The notes below the pieces were generated by a model. It searched no databases, was not told where the DNA came from, and saw only the letters and a list, made by a program, of their open reading frames with translations. This document shows positions 15,270-24,303 of a DNA stretch of 64,000 nucleotides, piece after piece. Position 1 is the stretch's first letter. Each line of letters starts with the position of its first letter. The DNA lies in NCBI RefSeq assembly GCF_900090285.1, contig NZ_LT607754.1:3162001-3226000 (forward strand). The letters run 5' to 3'. Made by a program: the position numbers and the translations under genes. The DNA is from Micromonospora inositola. Lineage in GTDB: Bacteria; Actinomycetota; Actinomycetes; Mycobacteriales; Micromonosporaceae.

Positions 15270-15899
15270 GTGACGGTGACGGTGGCGGTGGTCGAGGCGT
15301 ACGCCGAGCTGGCCCGGCGGGTGCTCGCCCGGCCGGCGCGGTTGGGGCGTACCCGGATGGTGGCCGTCGACGGGCCGAGCGGCGCGGGGAAGACCGTCTT
15401 TGCGACGCGGCTCGCGGACGCCCTCGCCGCGCTGCCCGGCGGCGGCCGACCACCGGTGGTGCGAACCGACGACCTGCTGGACGGCTGGGACGACCAGCTC
15501 ACCTTCTGGCCGCGGCTGGAGGAGCGGGTGCTCGCGCCGCTGCGGGACGGGCGGCCCGGCGCGTACCGGCGGTACAGCTGGGTGCGGCGCTGCTTCCTGC
15601 CCCGGCAGGTGCCGGTGCCGGTCGGGCCGGTGCTGGTGGTGGAGGGGGTGAGCGTGGCGCGCGCGGCGGCCCGGCCGGAGCTGACCCTGTCGGTCTTCGT
15701 CACCGCTCCGTCACCGCTGCGGCAGTCCCGCGCGCTCACCCGGGACGGGCCGGAGATCCTGCCCGAGTTGCGCCGCTGGCACGCCGGCGAGCGGGCGCAC
15801 TTCGCGGCCGACGGCACCGAGGCCGCGGTCGACCTGGTGGTCGACGGCGCGCCCGCTCTCCCGCACGACGCCGACCGCTACTACGTCCGTCGCCCCTGA
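15270..15899 (+). CDS. Uridine-kinase-like P-loop kinase
   Basis: 209 aa. MVAVDGPSGAGKTVFATRLADAL is a P-loop (GPSGAGKT, about residues 31-38). VVRTDDLLDGWDDQLTFWPRLEERVLAPL corresponds to the acceptor-binding region of nucleoside and phosphoribulokinase-like kinases, and VLVVEGVSVARAAARPELTLSVFV is the Walker B strand followed by the typical lid region with arginines. The pattern fits the (d)NK or uridine kinase superfamily; the acceptor is not predictable from the sequence. The start is set by the TAGCGT box, and the frame upstream to 14892 is not coding. Confidence 0.75.
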   Translation: MTVTVAVVEAYAELARRVLARPARLGRTRMVAVDGPSGAGKTVFATRLADALAALPGGGRPPVVRTDDLLDGWDDQLTFWPRLEERVLAPLRDGRPGAYRRYSWVRRCFLPRQVPVPVGPVLVVEGVSVARAAARPELTLSVFVTAPSPLRQSRALTRDGPEILPELRRWHAGERAHFAADGTEAAVDLVVDGAPALPHDADRYYVRRP

Positions 15900-16052
15900 C
15901 CGGGCCGGCCCGGCCCAAGATCCGCACAAACTCCGGGAAAGTGCGGCCTCGTCGCGCCCGAAGGCCACCTCTTGGGGAAACCGCGCTGACCGCGCGGGCG
16001 GTGGGGGACCGGGTGGAGCGGGCTCGGGGGGTGCCGCCGGGTAAGGCCGGCA

Positions 16053-16058
16053 TACCAT
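16053..16058 (+). promoter_or_regulatory. -10 hexamer TACCAT, leaderless start
   Basis: TACCAT ends 7 nt before ATG 16066. This favours 16066 over the upstream ATG at 16057, which overlaps the hexamer. Confidence 0.5.
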
Positions 16059-16065
16059 GCCGGTC

Positions 16066-17433
16066 ATGACCACACCGATCATGTCCGAGTCCGAGGTGCG
16101 GGCCGCCGTCGAGCGTGAACTGCCCGGAGTCCGTGCCGACCTCGAACGTCTCGTCCACATCCCGGGTATCGCCTTCGAGGGCTTCGACCACTCGCACGTG
16201 GAGCGATCTGCCGAGGCGGTGGCCGAGCTGCTGCGCGGCTGCGACCTCGATGTCAAGATCGTGCGTCGCGGCGGTCAGCCTGCGGTGATCGGGAGGAAGG
16301 CGGCCCCGCCCGGCGCGCCCACCGTGCTGCTCTACGCCCACCACGACGTCCAGCCGGTCGGCGACCGCTCGCTGTGGGAGTCCGACCCGTTCGAGCCGGT
16401 CGAGCGGGACGGCCGCCTCTACGGTCGCGGCGCCGCCGACGACAAGGCCGGCATCATGGCGCACGTCGCCGCGCTGCGCGCGTTCGGCGACCGCCTCCCG
16501 GTCGGCGTGGTCCTCTTCATCGAGGGCGAGGAGGAGTTCGGCTCCGACTCGCTGGAGCAGTTGCTGGAGGAGCACCGCGAGGAGATCGCCTCGGACGTCA
16601 TCGTGATCGCCGACTCCGGCAACTGGGACATCGGCGTGCCGGCGCTGACCACCTCGCTGCGCGGCATCGTCAACTGCTTCGTCGAGGTCCGCACCCTCGA
16701 TCACGCGGTGCACAGCGGCATGTTCGGCGGCGCGGTGCCGGATGCCCTCACCACGCTGGCGAAGTTGCTCGCCACCCTGCACGACGACGCCGGGGACGTG
16801 GCCGTCGAGGGGCTGGTCGGTCGGGAGGGCGCCAGCGTCGACTACCCGGAGGACCGGTTCCGCGCCGAGGCCGGCCTCGGCACCGGGGTCGAGCTCATCG
16901 GCACCGGGCGGATCACCGACCGGCTCTGGACCAAGCCGGCCCTCGCGGTGCTCGGCATCGACGCCCCGGCCACCGGGGAGGCGCCGAACGCGCTGGTCCC
17001 GGCCGCCAAGGCCAAGCTGAGCGTGCGGCTGGCGCCGGGCGACGACCCGAAGAAGGCGTACGCGGCGCTCCGCGCCCACCTGGAGGAGCACGCGCCGTGG
17101 GGCGCGCAGGTGACGGTGACCTTCGAGCACGACGGCGACCCCTGCGTCATCGACGCCACCGGGCCGATGTTCGACGCCGCCCGCTCGGCCTTCCGGGTCG
17201 CCTGGGACGGCACCGACCCGATCGACATGGGCGTCGGCGGCTCGATCCCGTTCATCGCCACCTTCCAGGAGATGTTCCCGCGGGCGGCGATCCTGGTGAC
17301 CGGCGTGGAGGACCCGTTCTCCCGGGCGCACGGGCCGAACGAGAGCCTGCACCTGGGCGAGTTCGCCCGGGTCTGCCTGGCCGAGGCGCTGCTGTTGGCC
17401 AACGTCGCCGAGGCGGCCACGAACCGGAGTTGA
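16066..17433 (+). CDS. M20 family dipeptidase
   Basis: 455 aa cytoplasmic metallopeptidase. Zinc-binding motifs occur in order: YAHHDVQPVG, GRGAADDKAGIMAH (bridging Asp), FIEGEEEFGS (general base and ligand Glu pair), VIADSGNW, and HGPNESLHLGEF near the C-terminus. The lid or dimerisation domain is the central RGIVNCFVEVRTLDHAVHSGMFGG segment. The length and motif set match dipeptidases of the CNDP/ArgE-like subgroup that hydrolyse short peptides. Upstream ATG 16057 would add MPV. Confidence 0.92.
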   Translation: MTTPIMSESEVRAAVERELPGVRADLERLVHIPGIAFEGFDHSHVERSAEAVAELLRGCDLDVKIVRRGGQPAVIGRKAAPPGAPTVLLYAHHDVQPVGDRSLWESDPFEPVERDGRLYGRGAADDKAGIMAHVAALRAFGDRLPVGVVLFIEGEEEFGSDSLEQLLEEHREEIASDVIVIADSGNWDIGVPALTTSLRGIVNCFVEVRTLDHAVHSGMFGGAVPDALTTLAKLLATLHDDAGDVAVEGLVGREGASVDYPEDRFRAEAGLGTGVELIGTGRITDRLWTKPALAVLGIDAPATGEAPNALVPAAKAKLSVRLAPGDDPKKAYAALRAHLEEHAPWGAQVTVTFEHDGDPCVIDATGPMFDAARSAFRVAWDGTDPIDMGVGGSIPFIATFQEMFPRAAILVTGVEDPFSRAHGPNESLHLGEFARVCLAEALLLANVAEAATNRS

Positions 17434-17498
17434 GCGCCTGGAACCGTAACTTCGGGGCCGATGTCGGAGTTTGGGGTGTGTCGGACGCAGGGGTGTTA

Positions 17499-17504
17499 TA
17501 GCCT
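17499..17504 (+). promoter_or_regulatory. -10 hexamer TAGCCT, leaderless start
   Basis: TAGCCT within tatagcct ends 7 nt before ATG 17512. Confidence 0.5.
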
Positions 17505-17511
17505 TTCGAAC

Positions 17512-17718
17512 ATGCGTACGAACGACGAGATGGCGCGGCTCCAGGCCGCCGTGAGTGCTCTGGGGGACGTCGACGTCTCCGCGTGGCCCGAGGACACGCT
17601 CAAGGATCAGCTCGGCGAGCTCTCCGCCGCGCTGGTCGCACTCGACACGCTGCTCACCCGGGTCGCGGAAGAGGTCCGCGGCCGCGGTCTGCGGATCGAG
17701 GAGCCGGTCTCGGCCTGA
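17512..17718 (+). CDS. Small helical protein of unknown function
   Basis: 68 aa, MRTNDEMARLQAAVSAL..., no Cys, no signal peptide. Two amphipathic helices can be drawn: residues 5-18 and 30-60 (LKDQLGELSAALVALDTLLTRVAEEVRGRG), with leucine and alanine at heptad spacing, so a helical hairpin or coiled-coil dimer is likely. The second helix recalls the first helices of DUF222 proteins but is too short for a firm match. The strong -10 box directly before the ATG argues it is really expressed. Confidence 0.55.
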   Translation: MRTNDEMARLQAAVSALGDVDVSAWPEDTLKDQLGELSAALVALDTLLTRVAEEVRGRGLRIEEPVSA

Positions 17719-17850
17719 CCGGGACCGGCCTCCGTCCGGCTCCGCCGGGTGGACCTGCCGGTGGGGCGCGGTCCGGGCCGACCGCCGTACCGGGCGGCGC
17801 GCGGGACCCGTCGCACGGTCGTGATGCCCCGCCGTGTCGGTGGTGACTGG

Positions 17851-17856
17851 CAGGAT
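17851..17856 (+). promoter_or_regulatory. CAGGAT hexamer before the DNA ligase
   Basis: CAGGAT ends 7 nt before GTG 17864, the same spacing as the TAnnnT boxes elsewhere, so it is a probable weak -10 of a leaderless transcript. Confidence 0.35.
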
Positions 17857-17863
17857 GAGGGCC

Positions 17864-19447
17864 GTGCGATTCCTCGACCTGGCGGCCACCTCCGCCGCGG
17901 TGGGCGCCACTAGCGGCCGGCGGGCCAAGGTGGAGCTGCTCGCCGCCGCGCTCCGGGCGCTCGACCCGCCCGAGGTGCCGGCCGGTTCCGGCTATCTCGC
18001 CGGCGAGCTGCGCCAACGGCAGACCGGTGTGGGGTGGGCCAGCCTGCGCGACCTGCCGCCGCCGGCCGCCGAACCCACGTTGACCGTGGCCGGGGTCGAC
18101 GCGGCGATCGACGAGATCGCCGCGGTCCGTGGCGCCGGTTCGCAGGCCCGTCGCCGGGAGCTGGTCGGCCGGCTCTTCGCCGCGGCCACCGGCGATGAGC
18201 AGCGGATGCTTCGCGGCCTGTTCAGCGGCGAGCTGCGGCAGGGCGCCCAGGCCGGGCTGCTCGCCGACGCGGTCGCCCGGGCCGCCGAGGTGCCCGTGGC
18301 CGCCGTCCGCCGGGCGCTGCTGCTCGCCGGTGACCTGCGGGCCGTCGCGGTGGCCGCGCTCTCCGGCGGCGCGGCCGCGCTGGCCGGCTTCGGGCTCCAG
18401 GTCGGCCGCCCGCTGGCCCCGATGCTGGCGCAGAGCGCCCCCTCGGTGGACGAGGCGCTCACCGCGACCGGCGTCCCGGCGGTTGTCGACGTCAAGCTGG
18501 ACGGCATCCGGATCCAGGTGCACCGGTCCGGCCAGGACATCGCCGTCTTCACCCGCAGCCTGGACGAGATCACCTCCCGGCTGCCCGAGGTGGTCGCCGC
18601 GGTGCGCGCACTGCCCGCCCGCGAGCTGGTCCTCGACGGGGAGGCGATCGGGCTGGACGCCACCGGCCGCCCGCTGCCGTTCCAGCAGACCTCCAGCCGG
18701 GCCGCCCGCCGCGCCACGCCGAGCACCACCGGTGCCAGCCCGGTCGCCCCGGCCGTGCTGGCGGCCGCCGGGAGCACCGGCGAGACCGTGCTGACGCCGT
18801 ACTTCTTCGACCTGCTGCACCTCGACGGCGCGGATCTGATCGACCTGCCGGGCCGGGAGCGGTGGGCCGCGCTGGCCGGCGTGGTGGACCCGACGCTGCT
18901 GGTCGGCCGGATGGAGGTGGACGGGCCCGAGCAGGCCGGCGAGGCGTTCGCCGCGGCGGTCGACGCCGGTCAGGAGGGGGTGGTGGTCAAGGACCCGGCG
19001 GCCCCCTACGACGCGGGCCGGCGCGGGTCGGCCTGGGTCAAGGTGAAGCCCCGGCACACCCTCGACCTGGTGGTGCTGGCGGTGGAGTGGGGGAGCGGGC
19101 GGCGGCAGGGCTGGCTCTCCAACCTGCACCTGGGGGCCCGGGATCCGCGCACCGGCGAGTTCGTGATGCTCGGCAAGACGTTCAAGGGGCTCACCGACGA
19201 GCTGCTGCGCTGGCAGACCGAGCGGTTCCTCGGCCTGGCGGTGGAGAAGGGCGACTGGGTGGTCCGGGTGCGTCCCGAGCAGGTCGTCGAGATCGCGTTC
19301 GACGGGGTGCAGACCAGCAGCCGCTACCCGGGCGGGATGGCGCTGCGGTTCGCCCGCGTGGTGCGCTACCGGGACGACAAGACCGTGGCCGAGGCGGACA
19401 CCATCGACGCGGTCCTGGCCATCCACGCCGGTCGGGTCACCGGCTGA
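17864..19447 (+). CDS. ligB: ATP-dependent DNA ligase (LigB type)
   Basis: 527 aa. An N-terminal DNA-binding domain (about 1-190) precedes the nucleotidyltransferase core with the AMP-accepting lysine in [13 protein letters not shown], motif [14 protein letters not shown], motif [10 protein letters not shown], motif [13 protein letters not shown] and a C-terminal OB fold with [12 protein letters not shown]. This is the layout of mycobacterial LigB, an accessory ligase; the essential NAD-dependent LigA would be elsewhere. The start at GTG 17864 is inferred from the CAGGAT box; ATG 17855 is an alternative. It converges on SURF1 with a 16-bp gap. Confidence 0.92.
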   Translation: MRFLDLAATSAAVGATSGRRAKVELLAAALRALDPPEVPAGSGYLAGELRQRQTGVGWASLRDLPPPAAEPTLTVAGVDAAIDEIAAVRGAGSQARRRELVGRLFAAATGDEQRMLRGLFSGELRQGAQAGLLADAVARAAEVPVAAVRRALLLAGDLRAVAVAALSGGAAALAGFGLQVGRPLAPMLAQSAPSVDEALTATGVPAVVDVKLDGIRIQVHRSGQDIAVFTRSLDEITSRLPEVVAAVRALPARELVLDGEAIGLDATGRPLPFQQTSSRAARRATPSTTGASPVAPAVLAAAGSTGETVLTPYFFDLLHLDGADLIDLPGRERWAALAGVVDPTLLVGRMEVDGPEQAGEAFAAAVDAGQEGVVVKDPAAPYDAGRRGSAWVKVKPRHTLDLVVLAVEWGSGRRQGWLSNLHLGARDPRTGEFVMLGKTFKGLTDELLRWQTERFLGLAVEKGDWVVRVRPEQVVEIAFDGVQTSSRYPGGMALRFARVVRYRDDKTVAEADTIDAVLAIHAGRVTG

Positions 19448-19463
19448 GCGGGAGCCCGCCGGG

Positions 19464-20288
19464 TCAGGCCGACGCGCTCGACGCCGGTTCCGCCGCCCGG
19501 TCCACCGGCGGGCGGGGCTTGTCCAGCCCGGCCTCCCGGCGCGCCTCCCGGCGGGCGACCCAGCCGTAGCCGACGAGGCTCATGCCGGCGAAGAGCCACC
19601 ACTGCACCACGTAGCCGAAGTTCTGCCAGTTGTTGGTGTGCCCGATCGGCACCGCCTGGAAGGCCGGGTCGGCGGCCGGGGTCTGCTGGTCGAGCAGCAG
19701 GTAACCGCCGTGGATCGGGTAGGGCAGTTCCCGGGCGAGCCGGCTGACGCCGATCCGCCGGGTCTCCAGCTTGCCGTCGCGCCGGTCCACCGCGCCGGCG
19801 CCGCTCTCGCTGGCCAGCACCCGGCCGGTGACGGTCACCTCGCCGGTGGGCGCGGCCGGCACCTGCGGCTGGGTGGTGGCGCCGGCGCCGGGGGCCGGCG
19901 GGATCCAGCCCCGGTCCACCAGCACGGCCGTGCCGTCGGCGAGCACCAGCGGGGTGAGCACCTCGAAGCCGACCGTGTTGTCGACCGTCCGGGCGCGGAC
20001 CAGGACGACGTTCGCCGGGTCGTACCGGCCGGTGGCGGTGGCCCGGGTCCAGGTGAGCCGGTCGGCGGGGGCGGGGCCGGCGGTGCCGGGTCCGCCGGTC
20101 GGGGCGGCCATCGCGTCGCGCAGCGGCGCGGGCGGCATGGTCGCGCCGGCGTCGATCCGCTCGTTGATCGCCGTACGCCCCCGGTAGCGGTCCAGCTGCC
20201 AGTTGCCGAGGAACACCATCAACGCGGCGGCGACCAGGGTCAGCGCGAGACAGCCCAGCCAGCGCGGGGTGAGCAGGAACCGGTACAC
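19464..20288 (-). CDS. SURF1 family protein (cytochrome oxidase assembly)
   Basis: 274 aa. A transmembrane helix near the N-terminus (WLGCLALTLVAAALMVFLGNWQLDRY) is followed by a large external domain with TATGRYDPANVVLVRARTVDNTVGFEVLTPLVLADGTAVLVDRGWIP, and a second helix near the C-terminus (FGYVVQWWLFAGMSLVGYGWVA). Two helices enclosing a loop with the GW(Q/N)LDR and RGWIP motifs are diagnostic of SURF1/SHY1, which helps insert haem a into the terminal oxidase. The C-terminal tail is charged and Pro/Ala-rich. Divergent from cobB. Confidence 0.9.
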   Translation of the reverse strand: MYRFLLTPRWLGCLALTLVAAALMVFLGNWQLDRYRGRTAINERIDAGATMPPAPLRDAMAAPTGGPGTAGPAPADRLTWTRATATGRYDPANVVLVRARTVDNTVGFEVLTPLVLADGTAVLVDRGWIPPAPGAGATTQPQVPAAPTGEVTVTGRVLASESGAGAVDRRDGKLETRRIGVSRLARELPYPIHGGYLLLDQQTPAADPAFQAVPIGHTNNWQNFGYVVQWWLFAGMSLVGYGWVARREARREAGLDKPRPPVDRAAEPASSASA

Positions 20289-20461
20289 GCATCGAGGCTA
20301 CCCGTATGAGCGGGGCCACTGAGCTGCGCGGGCCCGAACCGGCCGGTCGGCGGCCGCCAGCCGTCGGTCCGGCCGGGTATGGTCACGCGGGCGGACCGCG
20401 CGACCGGTCGGCCGCGCACCACCCCCACCACGTGCGTCCCGTCGCCTGCGAGGAGTCGATG

Positions 20462-21838
20462 ATGACCGTCGTGCCGCGCGTCTTGCTGAGCGCGCCCTCC
20501 TCCGGGCACGGCACCAGCGCCCTCTCCCTCGGGCTGCTCGCCGCCGTGGCGGACCGGGGGCTCGACGTGGCCGGCTTCAAGGTCGGGCCGGATCAGGTCG
20601 ACGCGGCGTACCTGGGGCTGGCCGCCGGCCGCCCGGGGCGCAACCTTGACCCCCGGCTGGTCGGCCCGGAGCGGATCGCCCCGCTCTTCGCGCACGGGTC
20701 CGCGGGGGTCGGGCTCGCGGTGGTGCAGGGCACCATGGGGCTCTACGACTCGGTCGCCGGCCGGCCGGAGACCGAGTCCAGCGCAGCGATCGCCGCGGCC
20801 CTGCGCAGCCCGGTCGTGCTGATGGTGGACGTGGCCGCGATGGGGCAGTCGGTGGCCGCCCTCGTGCACGGCTTCCGGGCGTACGACGAGCAGCTCTGGC
20901 TCGGTGGTGTGATCCTCAACCGGGTGGCCTCGCCCCGGCACGAGGCGATGCTCCGCGGGGCCCTCGACGACATCGGCGTGCCGGTCTACGGTGCGCTGCG
21001 CCGGCACGAGTTGCCCCCGGTGCTGCCCGCCCGCCGGCACGGCCTGGTCCCCGCGATCGCGCGGGACGCCGAGGCGGTCCGCGCGGTGCGCCGGCTCGGC
21101 GAGGCGGTGGCCGCGACGGTCGACCTGGACCGGCTGCTGGCGCTGGCCCGCTCGGCGCCGGCGCTGGCCGTCGACCCCTGGTCGCCGGAGCCGGCGGTGG
21201 GGGCGCCGGGCGGAGCGCGCCCGGTGGTCGCGCTGGCCGGTGGCCCGGGGGGCAGCTACAGCCACCCGGAGACGGCCGAGCTGCTCCGCGCCGCCGGCGC
21301 CGAGGTGGTGACGTTCGACCCGCTGCGTGACGAGGCCCTGCCGGCCGGCGCCCGCGCGCTGGTTGTCGGCGGCGGGCTCCCCGAGTCGTACGCGGGCGAG
21401 CTGTCGGCCAACCGTCGGCTCTGCATCGCCGTGGCCGAGCTGGCCCGCACCGGCCGCCCGGTGATCGCCGAGGGGGCCGGCCTGCTCTGGCTGGCCCGGG
21501 AGCTGGACGGGCTGCCGATGTGCGGGGTGCTCGACGCGATCGGCGCGAGCCGGGACGGCATGGTGATCGGCTACCGGGAGGCGACCGCCCCGACGGACAG
21601 CGTGGTGGCCGCCGCCGGCACGGTGGTGGTCGGGCACAAACAGCACAGCGCGGTGCTCACCCCGCGGGCCGGCGAGCGGCCGGCGTGGAGCTGGGACGGC
21701 GGCGCGCCGGAGGGCTTCGTCTGGCGGGTCGTGCACGCCTCGCAGCTCGTCCCGCACTGGGCCGCGTACCCGGAGATCGCCGCCCGGCTGGTGGCCGCCG
21801 CGGCGGTGGAGCCGGCGACCGCCGAGGCCCCGGCGTGA
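20462..21838 (+). CDS. cobB: Cobyrinic acid a,c-diamide synthase CobB with altered glutaminase site
   Basis: 458 aa. It uses glutamine and ATP to amidate the a and c carboxylates of cobyrinate. The N-terminal dethiobiotin-synthetase-like domain shows LLSAPSSGHGTSALSLGLLA, GFKVGPDQVDAAYLGLAAG and GTMGLYDS. The C-terminal amidotransferase domain has VVGGGLPESYAGELSAN and VHASQLVPHW, but the nucleophile motif reads AEGAGLLWL: Gly338 stands where the family has Cys (AECAG or AECGG). AGGAG six bases upstream fits ATG 20462. The gene is separate from the other cob genes and ends before an 18-bp inverted repeat. Confidence 0.9.
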   Translation: MTVVPRVLLSAPSSGHGTSALSLGLLAAVADRGLDVAGFKVGPDQVDAAYLGLAAGRPGRNLDPRLVGPERIAPLFAHGSAGVGLAVVQGTMGLYDSVAGRPETESSAAIAAALRSPVVLMVDVAAMGQSVAALVHGFRAYDEQLWLGGVILNRVASPRHEAMLRGALDDIGVPVYGALRRHELPPVLPARRHGLVPAIARDAEAVRAVRRLGEAVAATVDLDRLLALARSAPALAVDPWSPEPAVGAPGGARPVVALAGGPGGSYSHPETAELLRAAGAEVVTFDPLRDEALPAGARALVVGGGLPESYAGELSANRRLCIAVAELARTGRPVIAEGAGLLWLARELDGLPMCGVLDAIGASRDGMVIGYREATAPTDSVVAAAGTVVVGHKQHSAVLTPRAGERPAWSWDGGAPEGFVWRVVHASQLVPHWAAYPEIAARLVAAAAVEPATAEAPA

Positions 21839-21929
21839 TCGGACAGGTGGCCGTGCGCCGCTTCCCGGCGCTGACCGTCGTGGCCGCCGACCTCCGCTGA
21901 CCCGGCCGGCCGGCCGCCGCCGCAGAGTC

Positions 21930-21983
21930 GATCAAGAGGTTTGCGTCGGGAACCGCGGGGATCCGGACGCAAACCTCTTGATC
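21930..21983. terminator. 18-bp perfect inverted repeat, bidirectional terminator
   Basis: Arms 21930-21947 (gatcaagaggtttgcgtc) and 21966-21983 are exact reverse complements, 18-nt loop. It lies between convergent cobB and the penicillin-binding protein gene. It is unusually A/T-rich for this genome, and the same arm can be expected elsewhere as a dispersed repeat, which cannot be checked here. Confidence 0.75.
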
Positions 21984-22037
21984 AACTAACCCGGGCGCAC
22001 CCCCGGGCGGTCCGGTGGTGGGTGGTCGGCGCGGCGG

Positions 22038-24170
22038 TCAGCCGACGATCTGGTCGGACGGCGGGGTGAACTGGCGGGTCGGCTGGCCCTTGAGCGCGTC
22101 GCGGAGGGTCTCGGCGACCGCGTTCACCGGGATCTGGGACTGGCCGTCACCCACGGCGTTGAACGGATTGTCCGGATCGGCGATGAAGCTCGCTGCCGCC
22201 AGCTCCGGCGTGTACCCGACGAACCAGGCGGACCGGGTGCTGTCTGTGGTACCCGTCTTGCCGGCCACCGGGCGGCCCACCGTGCCCCGGACGCTGTCGG
22301 CGGTCGACCAGCCGCCGCAGCTGCCCTTCGCCGGGGTGTCGCCGGTCGGGCAGCGGGCGGCGTCGGTGGCGGCCCGGGCCGCGTCCGCGCTGACCACCTG
22401 CCGGCAGCGTGGCTTGGCGATTTCCCGCTGCACCCCGCCCGGCGTGGTGTACGTGGCCGGCGTCCCGTCCCGGTTCAGGATCGAGTTCACCGGGATGGCC
22501 TCGCAGTACCGGCCGTCGGCGGCGACCGCCGCGTACGCGTTCGCCATCTCCAGCGGGGTGGCGTCGGAGACGCCCAGGGTGAACGCGCCCCACATTTTCG
22601 CCTTGACCGGGGACGCGTGGTCCCGGTCCACGTCGGTCCGCCAGCGCAGCCCGAGCTGCTCGGCCAGGCGGACCGCCTTGTCCGCGCCCACGTGCTCCTC
22701 CAGCTGCACGAAGTACGTGTTCACGGACTTGCCGAAGCCGGACCACATGGTCTGCCGGCCGGTCATCGCGCCGCTGGCGTTGGACGGGGCCCACCCGTTG
22801 TAGATGGCCGACTGGTAGCGGTACGGCGAGTTGTACGCGGTGGAGAGCGTCATGCCGGAGTTGAGTGCGGCCAGCATCGGGAACATCTTGAACGTCGATC
22901 CGGCCTGGTAGCCCGCGAGGCTGCCGCCGCCGAGCAGCGGCGCGACGGTGTTCGGGTAGTTCGCCTTGATGTTCGGCCCGGCCTCGGGGTTGGAGTTGGG
23001 TCCGTTCTCGCTGAGGTCCAGGGAGTAGTTGCGGTTCACCGCCATCGCCTTGATCCGACCGGTGCCGGGCTCGGCGACCACGATCCCGTTGGCGAACGGG
23101 CTGCCGGTGCTGTCCTTGGCGCCGACGTTCTTCTCGGCCGCCCCCTGGGTCTTCGGGTCGATGGCCAGCACGATCCGGTAGCCGCCCCGGCGCAGTTTGT
23201 CCATCCGTTCCAGCCGGTTCACGCCGAACGCCGGCTGCCCGCTCCACCAGTTCTTCAGGTAGTCGCAGTAGAAGCCCCACGTGGTGTACTTCTTGTCGAT
23301 CGAGGCGCAGTCGTTGGGCGGATTGGTGAGCTTCAGCTGGATCGGCTGGGCCTTCGCCGTCGCGGCGGCGTCCGGGGAGAGGTAGCCGAGCTGGGACATC
23401 CGGTCCAGCACATAGTTGCGCCGGCCGGTGGCGTCCTGCTGGTCCGAGGTGATCGGGTCGTACTCGGACGGGGACTTGACCAGGCCGGCCAGGGTGGCCG
23501 CCTCGACCGGGGTGAGGGTGGCCGGGATCTTGGAGAAGAAGATCTGCGAGGCGGCGTAGATCCCGTACGCCCGGTGGCCGAAGTAGGCCGAGTTGAGGTA
23601 GCGCTCCAGGATCTGCTCCTTGCTCAGCTCTTTCTCCACGTCCAGCGCCATCCGCATTTCCTTGACTTTGCGCAGGCTGGTCTGCTGGGTGGCCTCCTGG
23701 ACCTCCTTCGGGGTGCTGGCGCTGTCCCGCAGAGCCATCCGGACGTACTGCATGGTCAGCGTGGAGGCGCCCTGGGAGACGCCGCCGGAGCGGGCATTGG
23801 ACACGAAGGCGCGGGCCACGCCCTTCGGGTCGACGCCGTGGTGCTGGTAGAAGCGGTTGTCCTCGGCGGCGACGATCGCCTGCTGGATGTTCGGCGACAT
23901 GTCCGAGATCTTCGTGTACTGCCGGTATTCCTCGTAGAACATCGTCAGCACGGTCCTGCCGTCCGGCGCGTACAGGTACGACGTCTCGGCGGGCAGCGCG
24001 GTCCTCAGGATGCTCGTCTTCTGCTCCACTGCGTGCGCGGTGGCCTTGGCGCCGATGCCAGTGACGGCGGCCAACGGGTACGCCACGGCGGCGACCACGA
24101 TGCCGGCGATCAGCCCGGCGCGGAGGAGGGGAAGGGTACGACCAGCGGAGACAAGGGGTCGGTTGCTCAC
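22038..24170 (-). CDS. Class A penicillin-binding protein (glycosyltransferase plus transpeptidase)
   Basis: 710 aa, bifunctional peptidoglycan synthase. One N-terminal membrane helix (residues 17-38) anchors it. The GT51 domain follows with the catalytic Glu103 in AAEDNRFYQHHGVD and GASTLTMQYVRMAL, RYLNSAYFGHRAYGIYAAS. The transpeptidase domain carries STFK (Ser425), SVNT and KTGTT (Lys638). An extra Cys-containing stretch (KPRCRQVVS...CPTGDTPAKGSCGG) between SVNT and KTG is common in actinobacterial enzymes. GTG 24170 lies 6 nt after TAGCTT on the minus strand, so a leaderless start is likely. Confidence 0.95.
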   Translation of the reverse strand: MSNRPLVSAGRTLPLLRAGLIAGIVVAAVAYPLAAVTGIGAKATAHAVEQKTSILRTALPAETSYLYAPDGRTVLTMFYEEYRQYTKISDMSPNIQQAIVAAEDNRFYQHHGVDPKGVARAFVSNARSGGVSQGASTLTMQYVRMALRDSASTPKEVQEATQQTSLRKVKEMRMALDVEKELSKEQILERYLNSAYFGHRAYGIYAASQIFFSKIPATLTPVEAATLAGLVKSPSEYDPITSDQQDATGRRNYVLDRMSQLGYLSPDAAATAKAQPIQLKLTNPPNDCASIDKKYTTWGFYCDYLKNWWSGQPAFGVNRLERMDKLRRGGYRIVLAIDPKTQGAAEKNVGAKDSTGSPFANGIVVAEPGTGRIKAMAVNRNYSLDLSENGPNSNPEAGPNIKANYPNTVAPLLGGGSLAGYQAGSTFKMFPMLAALNSGMTLSTAYNSPYRYQSAIYNGWAPSNASGAMTGRQTMWSGFGKSVNTYFVQLEEHVGADKAVRLAEQLGLRWRTDVDRDHASPVKAKMWGAFTLGVSDATPLEMANAYAAVAADGRYCEAIPVNSILNRDGTPATYTTPGGVQREIAKPRCRQVVSADAARAATDAARCPTGDTPAKGSCGGWSTADSVRGTVGRPVAGKTGTTDSTRSAWFVGYTPELAAASFIADPDNPFNAVGDGQSQIPVNAVAETLRDALKGQPTRQFTPPSDQIVG

Positions 24171-24176
24171 GTGGTC

Positions 24177-24182
24177 AAGCTA
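24177..24182 (-). promoter_or_regulatory. -10 hexamer TAGCTT for the penicillin-binding protein gene
   Basis: Reads TAGCTT on the minus strand, 6 nt before GTG 24170, within an A/T-rich patch. Confidence 0.5.
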
Positions 24183-24188
24183 TGACAT

Positions 24189-24201
24189 TTCCGATTCGGA
24201 A
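24189..24201. promoter_or_regulatory. Palindrome ttccgattcggaa in a divergent promoter
   Basis: Perfect 6-1-6 palindrome immediately upstream of the -10 box of the penicillin-binding protein gene, in the -20 to -35 zone. A repressor bound here would block that promoter. The partner gene to the right is cobC. Confidence 0.4.
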
Positions 24202-24290
24202 GTGAGAAGAATTCATAAACGGGCGAGCGGGTGGAGGAGTGGTGACGCGGCCCACGCCGGGATCCGCTGTCCCGCACGGCAGCTTCCCGG

Positions 24291-24296
24291 CAGGAT
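24291..24296 (+). promoter_or_regulatory. CAGGAT hexamer before cobC
   Basis: CAGGAT ends 7 nt before ATG 24304, repeating the spacing found before the DNA ligase gene. Confidence 0.35.
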
Positions 24297-24303
24297 CGCG
24301 GAC

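Noticed and set aside
20306..20461. N-terminal extension of cobB in the open frame
   Set aside because: Upstream residues are low-complexity and the AGGAG ribosome site at 20451 fixes the start at 20462.
21837..21899. A 20-codon frame after cobB (starts GTG overlapping the cobB stop)
   Set aside because: Short, no homology recognised and directly before the terminator repeat; could be noise from the overlapping stop.
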